DNA of 24,213 nucleotides from an uncultured Prevotella sp. (GCA_947072805.1 CAMTJK010000011.1:1-24213); one strand, 5' to 3'. Shown: positions 9,114 to 16,604, counted from the stretch's first letter. Program-made: numbers and translations. The notes: generated from the letters alone by a model not told the origin.

Positions 9114-10265
9114 ATGAAACCACGAATAATTGCATTATATCTACCGCAATACCATCCTATCCCTGAAAACGACGAATGGTGGGGAAAAGGTTTCACCGAA
9201 TGGACAAACGTGGCAAAAGCAAAACCACAGTTCCGAGGACACTACCAACCGAGAATACCCGCAGATCTTGGCTTCTATGATTTGCGTCTGCCGGAAGTGC
9301 GTGAACAGCAGGCGCAACTTGCCCGTGATGCCGGCATTGAGGGCTTCTGTTACTATCACTACTGGTTTGGCAACGGCAAGCAACTATTGGAACGCCCGTT
9401 TAACGAAGTCCTTGCTTCCGGAAAGCCGGATTTTCCTTTTTGTGTGTGTTGGGCTAACCATGATTGGACCAACAAGACATGGGAGAAAGGCAACAGCATG
9501 CGCAAGGATTCTGTCATAATGAAAATGAATTATTCTACAGAAGACCACGAATCCCATTTCTATTCCATGCTGCCAGCTTTTCGTGACAAGCGCTACATAA
9601 CTGTAGACGGAAAACCCCTGTTTGCAATATGGGCGCCAAGAGCCATTCCCGAGGTTGAAGCTTTTATCGGTCAATGGCAGGCTCTCGCCCGCAAGAATGG
9701 ATTGCCAGGCATTCATTTCGTAGGATATACCGTTAATGCTTCCGGAAAATCCGTGAACTCCGGCAAACTGACCTTATGGGATACCGAACACGCAGCCGAA
9801 TACTACAACGATTTGCTTAACAAAGGTTTTGATGCCGTTATGTCGGCTGGACTGAATAGGGCAAAAGCTTTGTGTCATGGAAAGATAAAGTTGCTCATGT
9901 TCTATCTTGCATGCCGCACCTTCCTTCCCATCGCCATGCGAACAGACTATGAGAAGGCTATGCAGCACTACTATGTTGAAGAAGACAAATGGGAAAATGT
10001 ATATCCTACCCTCCTTCCACAATGGGATAGGACACCACGTGCCGGCAAAAAAGCTGATCCCATGACGGGCAGTACTCCAAAGAAGTTTCAGGCGACAGTA
10101 GAAAAAGCCCTCCAACTGGTAAAAGACAAACAGCCGGAACATCAGATATTGTTTCTGAAAGCATGGAACGAATGGGGTGAAGGTAATTATGTTGAACCCG
10201 ACTTGAAGTACGGGCACGGCTGGCTCAATGCCATAAGAGAAGCAATAGCAAAATACAAGAAATAA
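9114..10265 (+). CDS. WbsX-family protein (GH99-like, polysaccharide biosynthesis)
   Basis: This 383-residue protein matches the WbsX family found in many O-antigen and capsule clusters. Diagnostic segments are ALYLPQYHP at 7-15, WWGKGFTEW at 22-30, FCYYHYWF at about 78-85, CWANHDWTN at about 112-120 and NEWGEG at about 352-357. The fold is related to family 99 endo-alpha-mannosidase-type glycoside hydrolases, although the family is often described as a glycosyltransferase. No signal peptide or transmembrane helix is seen, so it should be cytoplasmic. Its activity, whether transfer, hydrolysis or editing of the lipid-linked glycan, is not established. It sits 11 nt after the acyltransferase gene and 39 nt before the next GT4 gene, inside the operon. 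Confidence 0.88.
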   Translation: MKPRIIALYLPQYHPIPENDEWWGKGFTEWTNVAKAKPQFRGHYQPRIPADLGFYDLRLPEVREQQAQLARDAGIEGFCYYHYWFGNGKQLLERPFNEVLASGKPDFPFCVCWANHDWTNKTWEKGNSMRKDSVIMKMNYSTEDHESHFYSMLPAFRDKRYITVDGKPLFAIWAPRAIPEVEAFIGQWQALARKNGLPGIHFVGYTVNASGKSVNSGKLTLWDTEHAAEYYNDLLNKGFDAVMSAGLNRAKALCHGKIKLLMFYLACRTFLPIAMRTDYEKAMQHYYVEEDKWENVYPTLLPQWDRTPRAGKKADPMTGSTPKKFQATVEKALQLVKDKQPEHQILFLKAWNEWGEGNYVEPDLKYGHGWLNAIREAIAKYKK

Positions 10266-10304
10266 GCCGTCGTCGAATATTACTAATAATTTCATAAAAG
10301 ACTC

Positions 10305-11384
10305 ATGCACAATATTGCCATCATAGGTCATTTCGGATTCGGAGGCGTTTATTTAGACGGACAGACAATAAAGACAAAGGTTGTTGCCGATGAGTTATGC
10401 AACAAATATGGCAGAAACGATGTCTCCTTGCACGATACTCACGGAGGTATACGCTTTCTTATTAAACTACCTTTTGTCGTTATCAAAATGATGATGTCAA
10501 GCCACAACATCATCATGATGCCCGCTCATAAAGGTCTGCTTTTCATTTCGCCGGCACTTATATTGTTTAACATCATTTTCAGGCGTAGCCTGTATTATGT
10601 AGTGATTGGCGGGTGGCTCCCAAAAACAATTGCAGGCAACAAGTGGTTATGTTTTCTTCTGAAAAGATTCAATGGCATTTTTGTTGAAACGAGGTCCATG
10701 TATGACAAGATGGCTGATATGGGATTTACAAACGTAAGCGTAATGCCTAATTTCAAGCCTCTTGAAATAGCCGACAGAAAAGACATACATGTGCAAAGCG
10801 ACAAACCGTTCGCCTTATGCACATTCTCAAGAGTTGTCAGGGAGAAAGGAATAGAGGATGCCATTGAGGCTGTCAAGACATGCAATGCAAGAGTAGGACA
10901 TACTGTTTTCACTCTTGATATTTATGGACAGATAGGCAAAGACCAGAAAGAATGGTTCGACAATATTATGAAAGGACAGCCTGATTTCATAAGATACAAA
11001 GGATGTGTTGATTTCGGTAACAGTGTTTCCGTTCTGAAACATTATTTCGCATTACTGTTTCCCACCTACTATGAAGGAGAATGCTTTGCGGGCACGCTCA
11101 TTGACGCATTTGCTGCAGGTGTGCCGGTGATAGCATCCGACTGGCACGACAATCCCAACATTATAGATAATGGAAAAACCGGGCGCATCTTCCATACACA
11201 CAATGTTGAAGAACTAACCTCCATCCTTTACGAAGCGTCAGCCAACCCCGAATCAATCATTCAGATGAGGTCAAATTGTCTGGACGAAGCAATGAAATAT
11301 CAACCGGAGCGGGTAATAGAGATTCTTGTCGAACGGCTGCGTCCAATTATGTCATCGGATCGACAAAAGCAGATGAAGCAATGA
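10305..11384 (+). CDS. GT4-family glycosyltransferase with EX7D motif
   Basis: This 359-residue GT-B fold transferase starts with a glycine-rich loop (GHFGFGGVYLDGQT, about 8-21). The Rossmann domain includes FSRVVREKGIEDAIEA at about 174-189. The donor-binding motif lies in YYEGECFAGTLIDAFAAG. Aligned to the usual EX7E pair, the first residue is Glu259 and the second is Asp267, a conservative change. The remaining motif GVPVIASDW is normal, so the enzyme is probably active. It is the last gene of the rightward operon. A 39-nt gap precedes it and its stop lies only 33 bp from the stop of a convergent transferase, with no obvious terminator hairpin between them. Confidence 0.88.
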   Translation: MHNIAIIGHFGFGGVYLDGQTIKTKVVADELCNKYGRNDVSLHDTHGGIRFLIKLPFVVIKMMMSSHNIIMMPAHKGLLFISPALILFNIIFRRSLYYVVIGGWLPKTIAGNKWLCFLLKRFNGIFVETRSMYDKMADMGFTNVSVMPNFKPLEIADRKDIHVQSDKPFALCTFSRVVREKGIEDAIEAVKTCNARVGHTVFTLDIYGQIGKDQKEWFDNIMKGQPDFIRYKGCVDFGNSVSVLKHYFALLFPTYYEGECFAGTLIDAFAAGVPVIASDWHDNPNIIDNGKTGRIFHTHNVEELTSILYEASANPESIIQMRSNCLDEAMKYQPERVIEILVERLRPIMSSDRQKQMKQ

Positions 11385-11417
11385 TTTCAATGTCTTCCTA
11401 TCTGTTTCCCTCGCTCT

Positions 11418-12224
11418 TCACCGTTCCGCTTTCTTCATCATGTTAAAAGCCAAGCTGTCCCAATGACGCTTTATCATCTTTATAGCATATGTGGGAAGGA
11501 AAATAAAGAAAAGAAACAGATATGACATCACTACCGAGTAGCCAAGCACTTCCCGATAAACGCGCGCATTATATTTTATCAGTTTGAATTTGTTTCCCGA
11601 TATAGAGTCTGTACGGAGCCTGTAATAGGCCAAAGGTTCCTTTATGCCTTTAGCCACCCTGCACTGGCGCAAAATCATTATAAAGAGAGCCCAATCTTGA
11701 CGTTTGCGCAAGTTAGGAAGGTAGAATTTGCGTCCCAAAGCCTTCGCATCATAAATGGCAGTAAGACATCCTATCTTGTCGTCCCTCAGCATACCCCTGT
11801 ACGTTATGCGATCAGGAACTATAAAAATTCCTTTCTCCTTGTCGTTACTGTCACATAATATATAAGATGAGTACGTAAGTCGGCAATGTGTCTGCTGCAA
11901 AAAGCGTATCTGCTTTTCAAGTTTGTCCGGGAACCATCTGTCATCACTGTCACAGAAGGCAATATATCTTCCCGAAGCATTCTTTATACACACATTGCGT
12001 GCAGGACCGGCTCCGAGGTTTTCATTTTGTAAAAACACCTTTACGCGCGAATCCTTCTTCTCATATTTCCTAAGAATACTTACGGTATCATCAGTAGAAC
12101 AGTCATCTGTAACAATCAATTCTATATTCGTGTACGTCTGATTGAGCACACTTTCCACACTGCCTGCAAGAAATCTGCTGGCATTATACGTGGGCATTAT
12201 GACTGATACTAATTCTTGTTCCAT
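11418..12224 (-). CDS. GT2-family glycosyltransferase, read against the operon
   Basis: This 268-residue GT-A transferase begins ELVSVIMPTYNASRF and has VTDDCSTDD at about 38-46 and the metal-binding DSDD at 92-95 in AFCDSDDRWFPDK, all typical of family 2. A hydrophobic stretch near the C-terminus (about 237-255) may anchor it in the membrane. The ATG at 12224 is chosen because the family fold begins within a few residues; a GTG at 12242 would add six residues without conserved features. It is read opposite to the operon before it and divergently from the initiator pair, so it has its own promoter. It most likely contributes a sugar to the same polymer, but independent regulation or a separate glycan is possible. 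Confidence 0.9.
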   Translation of the reverse strand: MEQELVSVIMPTYNASRFLAGSVESVLNQTYTNIELIVTDDCSTDDTVSILRKYEKKDSRVKVFLQNENLGAGPARNVCIKNASGRYIAFCDSDDRWFPDKLEKQIRFLQQTHCRLTYSSYILCDSNDKEKGIFIVPDRITYRGMLRDDKIGCLTAIYDAKALGRKFYLPNLRKRQDWALFIMILRQCRVAKGIKEPLAYYRLRTDSISGNKFKLIKYNARVYREVLGYSVVMSYLFLFFIFLPTYAIKMIKRHWDSLAFNMMKKAER

Positions 12225-12291
12225 TCTACATGTACGTGACACCGCTGTAATGGAAAGATTACGCTATCCGTCCGGTGCCGCATATCATATG

Positions 12292-12299
12292 CAAAGGTA
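12292..12299 (-). promoter_or_regulatory. Probable -7 promoter box for the leftward GT2 gene
   Basis: On the minus strand the sequence reads TACCTTTG, an exact match to TAnnTTTG. It would start transcription near 12286, about 60 nt before the ATG at 12224. The -33 region is AT-rich without a clear TTTG. Confidence 0.5.
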
Positions 12300-12377
12300 G
12301 TAATTTTACATTTAATAAAAGAATGTTTTTAACGCTGTTGTCAAAAAAAGCGGCTATCATACAATATTTAAATGTTA

Positions 12378-12409
12378 ATTGAGTTATTATTATAAAAAAG
12401 ATATCTTTG
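12378..12409 (+). promoter_or_regulatory. Bacteroidetes promoter placed directly at the initiator gene start
   Basis: ATTG at 12378-12381 and TATCTTTG at 12402-12409 are separated by 20 bp, matching the Bacteroidetes TTTG-(about 20)-TAnnTTTG layout. The -7 box ends only 4 nt before the ATG at 12414, so the expected transcription start coincides with the start codon. This predicts a leaderless message. Confidence 0.7.
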
Positions 12410-12413
12410 CTTA

Positions 12414-13517
12414 ATGAGCACCTCTATATTATTTGCTTTGATAGCCTTTCTGTGCAGCTTTATATGCGGATATATCACTATACCTATGGTTTTAAATTTC
12501 TGCAAGCGCTACGGACTGTACGACATACCTAATACAAGAAAAATCCACAACAACGCAATACCGAGACTCGGAGGTATTGTTTTTCTGCCTTGCGTATTCA
12601 TCGGGTGCATCATTGTGTTCGCAATAACGCAGCTACGGGGCGAACAGACCATCACTTTCAGCCTGTGGACAGTGTATTTTACTATCGGACTGGTTGCCAT
12701 ATACATTACCGGAATTATCGACGACATCATCGGGCTGGAAGCTTTCAAGAAACTGGCTGTACAGCTGGTGGCTTCGTGTGTCATGCCGGCATCGGGACTT
12801 TACATAAACAACCTATACGGGTTTTGCGGAATTTACGAGATACCTTTTTCGGCAGGCTTTCTGCTCACCATTATTGTCATGGCTTTCATATCGAATGCCA
12901 TCAATCTCATTGATGGAATAGACGGACAGGCAAGCGGCCTCACCATCATTGCGCTGTGCGGCTTTATCTATGCTTTCGGCAAATGGGGGCTCTGGTTCTA
13001 TGTCATCATGATTGCCGCACTTGTGGGAGTACTCCTTGCTTACACCTACTTCAACCTCTTTGGAAAGGCGGAACGCAACAGAAAGATTTTCATGGGCGAT
13101 ACAGGCTCGCTGTCAATAGGCTTCCTCCTGGCTTTTCTAAGCCTTAAACTGACCATGAAAAATTCCAACCTATCCATTTACGACGGCAACGGGCTTCTCT
13201 TGTCGTACACAGTGCTTATCGTTCCGGTGTTCGATGCAATCCGCGTTGCACTTGTGCGCATACGCCACCACCGTTCGCCTGTCTCACCCGACAAGAATCA
13301 CATTCATCATAAGCTCATGCGAGCCGGACTGTCACAGCACAAGACACTCTGCGTAGTGCTTTGCTTTGCAATACTCTACATCGCATTAAACTGGCTTCTC
13401 AACATGTTTACAAACATAACGGCAATCGTGGCAATCAACATTGCCGTATATGTAATCTTCCACAAAGTGATTGACAGGATAATAATCAGGCACGGACAGC
13501 AGACAGAAGTGTTCTGA
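12414..13517 (+). CDS. WecA-like polytopic polyprenyl-phosphate sugar-1-phosphate transferase
   Basis: This 367-residue membrane enzyme belongs to the MraY/WecA/TagO superfamily. It would attach a HexNAc-1-phosphate (GlcNAc in WecA) to undecaprenyl phosphate and so start repeat-unit synthesis. Family signatures are all present: DIPNTRKIH with PRLGG near 37-54, Asp-Asp at 103-104 in IIDDIIG, NLIDGIDG at about 164-171, FMGDTGS at 226-232 and the HIHH histidine cluster at 296-299. About eleven helices are apparent. The first ATG is preferred because it provides the N-terminal helix; the next Met (residue 25) would delete it. A consensus promoter abuts this ATG. A second, unrelated initiator follows after 23 nt. 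The substrate is inferred from the family only. Confidence 0.9.
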   Translation: MSTSILFALIAFLCSFICGYITIPMVLNFCKRYGLYDIPNTRKIHNNAIPRLGGIVFLPCVFIGCIIVFAITQLRGEQTITFSLWTVYFTIGLVAIYITGIIDDIIGLEAFKKLAVQLVASCVMPASGLYINNLYGFCGIYEIPFSAGFLLTIIVMAFISNAINLIDGIDGQASGLTIIALCGFIYAFGKWGLWFYVIMIAALVGVLLAYTYFNLFGKAERNRKIFMGDTGSLSIGFLLAFLSLKLTMKNSNLSIYDGNGLLLSYTVLIVPVFDAIRVALVRIRHHRSPVSPDKNHIHHKLMRAGLSQHKTLCVVLCFAILYIALNWLLNMFTNITAIVAINIAVYVIFHKVIDRIIIRHGQQTEVF

Positions 13518-13540
13518 CACCCATTTACACAGGAATAACC

Positions 13541-14158
13541 ATGACCACCAGCAATAAGGACAAAACGACAATACGCTATCGGAAAATCAAGCGCGCCATC
13601 GACTTGGTTCTCTCGCTTGTCTGTCTCTTTGTCTTCTCTCCGCTTTTTCTCGTTTGCTACCTCGCCATAAAGATTGAGGATGGCGGCGCAGCGTTCTTCA
13701 GTCAGGAGCGCATAGGAAAAGACGGCAAAACTTTCCGCATTTACAAGTTCAGAAGTATGCGGCCCGATGCCGAGAGCAATGGTCCGGAGCTAAGCTCTCA
13801 CGACAACGACCCGCGCCTGACACGCACAGGACGCTTCCTGCGTGACCACCATCTGGACGAACTGCCACAGCTATGGAACGTCTTTGTGGGCGACATGGCC
13901 TTTGTCGGTCCGCGTCCGGAACGTGAGTTTTACGTAAGACAGATTATAGAACGCGATGCGCGCTACACTCTTTTATATAAGATAAGACCGGGGGTTACGT
14001 CGTATGCCACGCTTTACAACGGCTATACGGACACTATGGAAAAGATGCTACGCCGATTGGAGCTCGACCTCTATTACTTGGAGCATCAATCGTTGCTGTT
14101 TGACTTCAAGATTCTTGTCAACACTTTTCTCTGCATTGTGGGTGGGAAGAAATTCTAA
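13541..14158 (+). CDS. Monotopic phosphoglycosyltransferase (PglC/WcaJ-type initiating sugar transferase)
   Basis: This 205-residue enzyme has the bacterial sugar-transferase domain: KRAIDLVLSL leading into a membrane-inserted hairpin (about 18-45), FFSQERIGKDGK at 52-63, YKFRSMR at 68-74, the catalytic Asp-Glu dyad at 106-107 in LDELPQLWN, and FVGPRPER at 121-128. It transfers a sugar-1-phosphate to undecaprenyl phosphate by a mechanism and fold unrelated to WecA. Its length matches the minimal monotopic class, lacking the extra N-terminal helices of long WcaJ/WbaP proteins. It lies 23 nt after the WecA-like gene, so the two are probably co-expressed. Substrate unknown. It converges with the leftward lipoprotein gene, 10 nt apart. 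Confidence 0.92.
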   Translation: MTTSNKDKTTIRYRKIKRAIDLVLSLVCLFVFSPLFLVCYLAIKIEDGGAAFFSQERIGKDGKTFRIYKFRSMRPDAESNGPELSSHDNDPRLTRTGRFLRDHHLDELPQLWNVFVGDMAFVGPRPEREFYVRQIIERDARYTLLYKIRPGVTSYATLYNGYTDTMEKMLRRLELDLYYLEHQSLLFDFKILVNTFLCIVGGKKF

Positions 14159-14168
14159 GTTACATTTT

Positions 14169-14621
14169 CTACATTTTTACGAAACTAAGTCGCAGAAATC
14201 CGTCGTTAAGGGTCATCTTGCTGCTGCTAAAATTCTCTATGGTGAACGTTTCATCGAGGGCATTGATGCCAAGCGGTGCCAGTTCCAGTGGGTCTTCCAC
14301 CTTTATGTCGCCTGACATACGGTCGTTGCCGTACGGCTCGTAAACCCGTAGCGTCGTGCCCGACTTATCGAAACGCATAAGATAATCGCTACCTATCCTT
14401 CTGTCTACCACGTTGAGCAGATCTGCTTGCACCGCCCAAAACAAAAGTTCTTCCGATTTGTCCGCAGAACCGCCGGTAGACAGCGTGTCTATTTGCGTGA
14501 GATGCCAGAAGCCGTCCAGGTCACCGTTGCCCGATGTCTCTATTGTACACGCCGTGAATGTGGCCATGCTAATTGCCGTTACGGCACAAAAGGCTACCGA
14601 CAGTATTATATTTCGTTTCAT
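14169..14621 (-). CDS. Small lipocalin-like lipoprotein, coupled to wzi
   Basis: This 150-residue protein begins with a lipoprotein signal peptide whose lipobox TFTAC puts the lipidated cysteine at residue 25. The mature part contains LDGFWHLTQIDTL near 35-47, followed by alternating beta-strand-like segments, reminiscent of the lipocalin-like domains of unknown function (DUF4847 type) common in Prevotella and Bacteroides. I do not recognise a specific function. The start codon overlaps the stop of the Wzi gene as ATGA on the minus strand (14618-14621), so translation is probably coupled and the product may serve as an outer-membrane lipoprotein partner in capsule assembly. That role is inferred only from gene order. 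Confidence 0.8.
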   Translation of the reverse strand: MKRNIILSVAFCAVTAISMATFTACTIETSGNGDLDGFWHLTQIDTLSTGGSADKSEELLFWAVQADLLNVVDRRIGSDYLMRFDKSGTTLRVYEPYGNDRMSGDIKVEDPLELAPLGINALDETFTIENFSSSKMTLNDGFLRLSFVKM

Positions 14622-16189
14622 CTCAATATTCCTTTCTTCGCTATCGTCAGTTGAAATCCGCTGTTATCTCCCAATATTTTTCCAAAATCAGCTCCGCATG
14701 CGCCTGTAAGGCTCCATCCCTCGAGTTTTCCGGCAAAACGGTAGGTAGCTTCGGCAAGCAGGCTAACGTTTTGCTGTTTTTTTGTAAATGGAATGAGATA
14801 TGTACCCAGTCCGTCCTGCCATGTACCCAACAGGCGGTAATGGAAATTGCGTATGGTAGACGATATACCCAGATGGAATGCCATGAAACGGTTGTTTTCT
14901 ACCATTATCGTTCCGTCGCTGTTGTATATCGGCGAGCGATAGAGCGGATTGCCCATCACCTGGCCCCAATGTTGCCATCCGGTAAATACGCTGTGATTGT
15001 AGAAGTCATCCTTGCCGCCCACATGGTCGCTAATGGACATGGTACGATCGTGATAAACAGGACCGCTCTGGTATTTTGTGTACATATATTCAAGGACCAC
15101 ATTCTGTATCCAGTACTCGTAATCCATGTTTAGCTCCATACCAAGCATTATATCCTTGAAATCATATAGTATATACTTTCTCTTTTTCTTCTGGTCCCAT
15201 TCCTCTCCTTCGCCGTAGCCGTTGTAATCGAGCTGGAACATCGATGATTGGTCCTCAAAGAATTTGTCAGCATATACGCTCAGCCCCCATCTGTCGGCTT
15301 TGTAATTGAAGCGTATGAGCCAGCTGCCCACATGGTTGCCTTCAATATTCTTGTACATGGTTTCGTTAGCTTCTGCCCCTCCCGGCATGAAAGCCTGCCA
15401 TAAAGCCCTTAGGTTTGTGGCGTTTTCCACCTTTACCATAGAGCCGTCTGTATCCTGTCTGTATGCTGTTCCTCCAAAGGTTGATGCCATCTCAAGTCCG
15501 AGTTCAAGCGATACAGGACAGAAACGATAGTCGTTGCCTATACGAAGATATCCGGCTTTGCTGTGATATAACACGTTGTCGGCATATCTGCTACGTCTGC
15601 CCGTCACGTCGTGTTGCCAGTTGTCGTCGGTCATCATACCGTAGGCTATGTGACCTTTCAACGAGAGCCAACCGCGGGTAAACGGGATCTCCCAGTAATC
15701 GGGCAATGCCACTCTCACCTGCGGCACAGGTCTGGCGTTTCTGCCAAGCGTCTGCGAACCGCTGGAAAGTTCATTGTTTTTCAGTTCCATCTTCCACTCC
15801 CTGCTTCCTACGGTGAGTGTTCCCTTGAGCCAGCGCCCTTCTACATACGCCTGCTGTATTACATAGTTACTTGTGAAATTATAAGGGACAGCCAGATCTG
15901 CTCCCCATCCCATTCCCCAACGATATGCCGAATCAGCAGATAACGGGCGCGAGAGCGATGCTCGCAGATAACCGTTCGTCTCGTCGAGCGAGCTGAGTCC
16001 GTATTTGTTGGCATTTAGCCACAGCGGAGTCTTGTTGTGCGACATCGTCGCCTGCATCTCCACGCCATAATTAATATTGTGCAGTATACCGCTGATGTTT
16101 TTTGTTTCCTGCGACATGACTTCTGTTCCTGTCAGCTCCGCCACAATAACCATCACGACTGCCAATGCCGATGTCAGTCTATATTGCAT
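14618..16189 (-). CDS. wzi: Wzi-family capsule assembly outer-membrane protein
   Basis: This 523-residue protein has an N-terminal signal peptide (about residues 1-26) and then a long run of amphipathic beta strands rich in Trp, Tyr and Gly, as expected for a beta-barrel. The pattern matches the Bacteroidetes Wzi family: an early LWLNANKYGL segment, SREWKMELKNNELSSG with GRNARPVPQ near 125-150, and a long central part ending in transmembrane strands such as FHYRLLGTWQ. Wzi proteins bind exported polymer at the cell surface in E. coli. It is read opposite to the synthesis genes, so it has its own promoter. The last bases overlap the downstream lipoprotein gene by 4 bp. The final residues do not end in a clear terminal Phe/Trp strand signature, which is minor. 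Confidence 0.88.
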   Translation of the reverse strand: MQYRLTSALAVVMVIVAELTGTEVMSQETKNISGILHNINYGVEMQATMSHNKTPLWLNANKYGLSSLDETNGYLRASLSRPLSADSAYRWGMGWGADLAVPYNFTSNYVIQQAYVEGRWLKGTLTVGSREWKMELKNNELSSGSQTLGRNARPVPQVRVALPDYWEIPFTRGWLSLKGHIAYGMMTDDNWQHDVTGRRSRYADNVLYHSKAGYLRIGNDYRFCPVSLELGLEMASTFGGTAYRQDTDGSMVKVENATNLRALWQAFMPGGAEANETMYKNIEGNHVGSWLIRFNYKADRWGLSVYADKFFEDQSSMFQLDYNGYGEGEEWDQKKKRKYILYDFKDIMLGMELNMDYEYWIQNVVLEYMYTKYQSGPVYHDRTMSISDHVGGKDDFYNHSVFTGWQHWGQVMGNPLYRSPIYNSDGTIMVENNRFMAFHLGISSTIRNFHYRLLGTWQDGLGTYLIPFTKKQQNVSLLAEATYRFAGKLEGWSLTGACGADFGKILGDNSGFQLTIAKKGILR

Positions 16190-16385
16190 ATCCTTGTCTG
16201 GTGTACATTAGATTGTTTCATAAAAAGGAAATTTATGCGCATCATTTCCTATGTCCGGCACCTTCTTCTTTCTCTCTGTTGTCCGGGCATACAGCCATGC
16301 CGAAAACATCGAACCTTGTACTCCAGCACTCCGGTGGCTGCGGCTGTCCGCGTCTGTACATCTTCCGCATACAGCCTACAATGTG

Positions 16386-16393
16386 CAAATATA
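16386..16393 (-). promoter_or_regulatory. Possible -7 promoter box for wzi
   Basis: The minus strand reads TATATTTG, matching TAnnTTTG, but no TTTG element lies at the expected distance upstream and the run of A/T here raises the chance of a coincidental match. It would give a leader of about 190 nt before the wzi ATG at 16189. Confidence 0.35.
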
Positions 16394-16409
16394 ATAAAAA
16401 AATCATAAC

Positions 16410-16463
16410 AGGCGCTTTTTACGTCCAAAAAGATGATGTATATTATACTACAAGCGCCTTTTT
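16410..16463 (+). terminator. Inverted repeat AGGCGCTT/AAGCGCCT followed by a T tract
   Basis: AGGCGCTT (16410-16417) and AAGCGCCT (16452-16459) are perfect 8-bp inverted arms separated by 34 bp, and five T residues run from 16459 to 16463. On the plus strand this resembles an intrinsic terminator with a long loop, although no plus-strand gene ends here. It could instead be an operator near the possible wzi promoter, or the end of an unannotated small RNA. Confidence 0.4.
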
Positions 16464-16541
16464 CCATCTTTCGGTTCTCGCCTTTGTAGGCATGAGACCA
16501 TCCTATATGATGAGCTATTGGGAGAGAAGAAACGGTTTTAG

Positions 16542-16572
16542 GGATTTTCCTCCTACTGATTAGGGAAAATCC
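16542..16572. repeat. 9-bp inverted repeat abutting a promoter (operator-like)
   Basis: GGATTTTCC (16542-16550) and GGAAAATCC (16564-16572) form a perfect inverted repeat with a 13-bp spacer. Centre-to-centre distance is 22 bp, about two helical turns. The right arm touches the TTTG -33 element at 16573. This placement suits a dimeric regulator of the following gene. A terminator role is less likely because no long T run follows. Confidence 0.5.
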
Positions 16573-16604
16573 TTTGCCGTGACAATAATTTTTCAGTTAC
16601 TTTG
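16573..16604 (+). promoter_or_regulatory. Probable promoter of the Ser/Asn/Arg-rich secreted protein gene
   Basis: TTTG at 16573-16576 and TACTTTG at 16598-16604 are separated by 21 bp. The -7 box is one base shorter than the TAnnTTTG consensus. Predicted transcription starts near 16610, leaving a leader of about 60 nt with an AAAAGGGGAAA purine run at about 16614-16624. Confidence 0.5.

Noticed and set aside
14573..15133. 186-codon open frame opposite wzi
   Set aside because: It is a shadow of the well-supported Wzi coding sequence, with no family resemblance.
16165..16563. 132-codon open frame on the plus strand in the wzi upstream spacer
   Set aside because: It overlaps the start of wzi antisense, runs through the inverted repeats, and has no recognisable domain or signal peptide.
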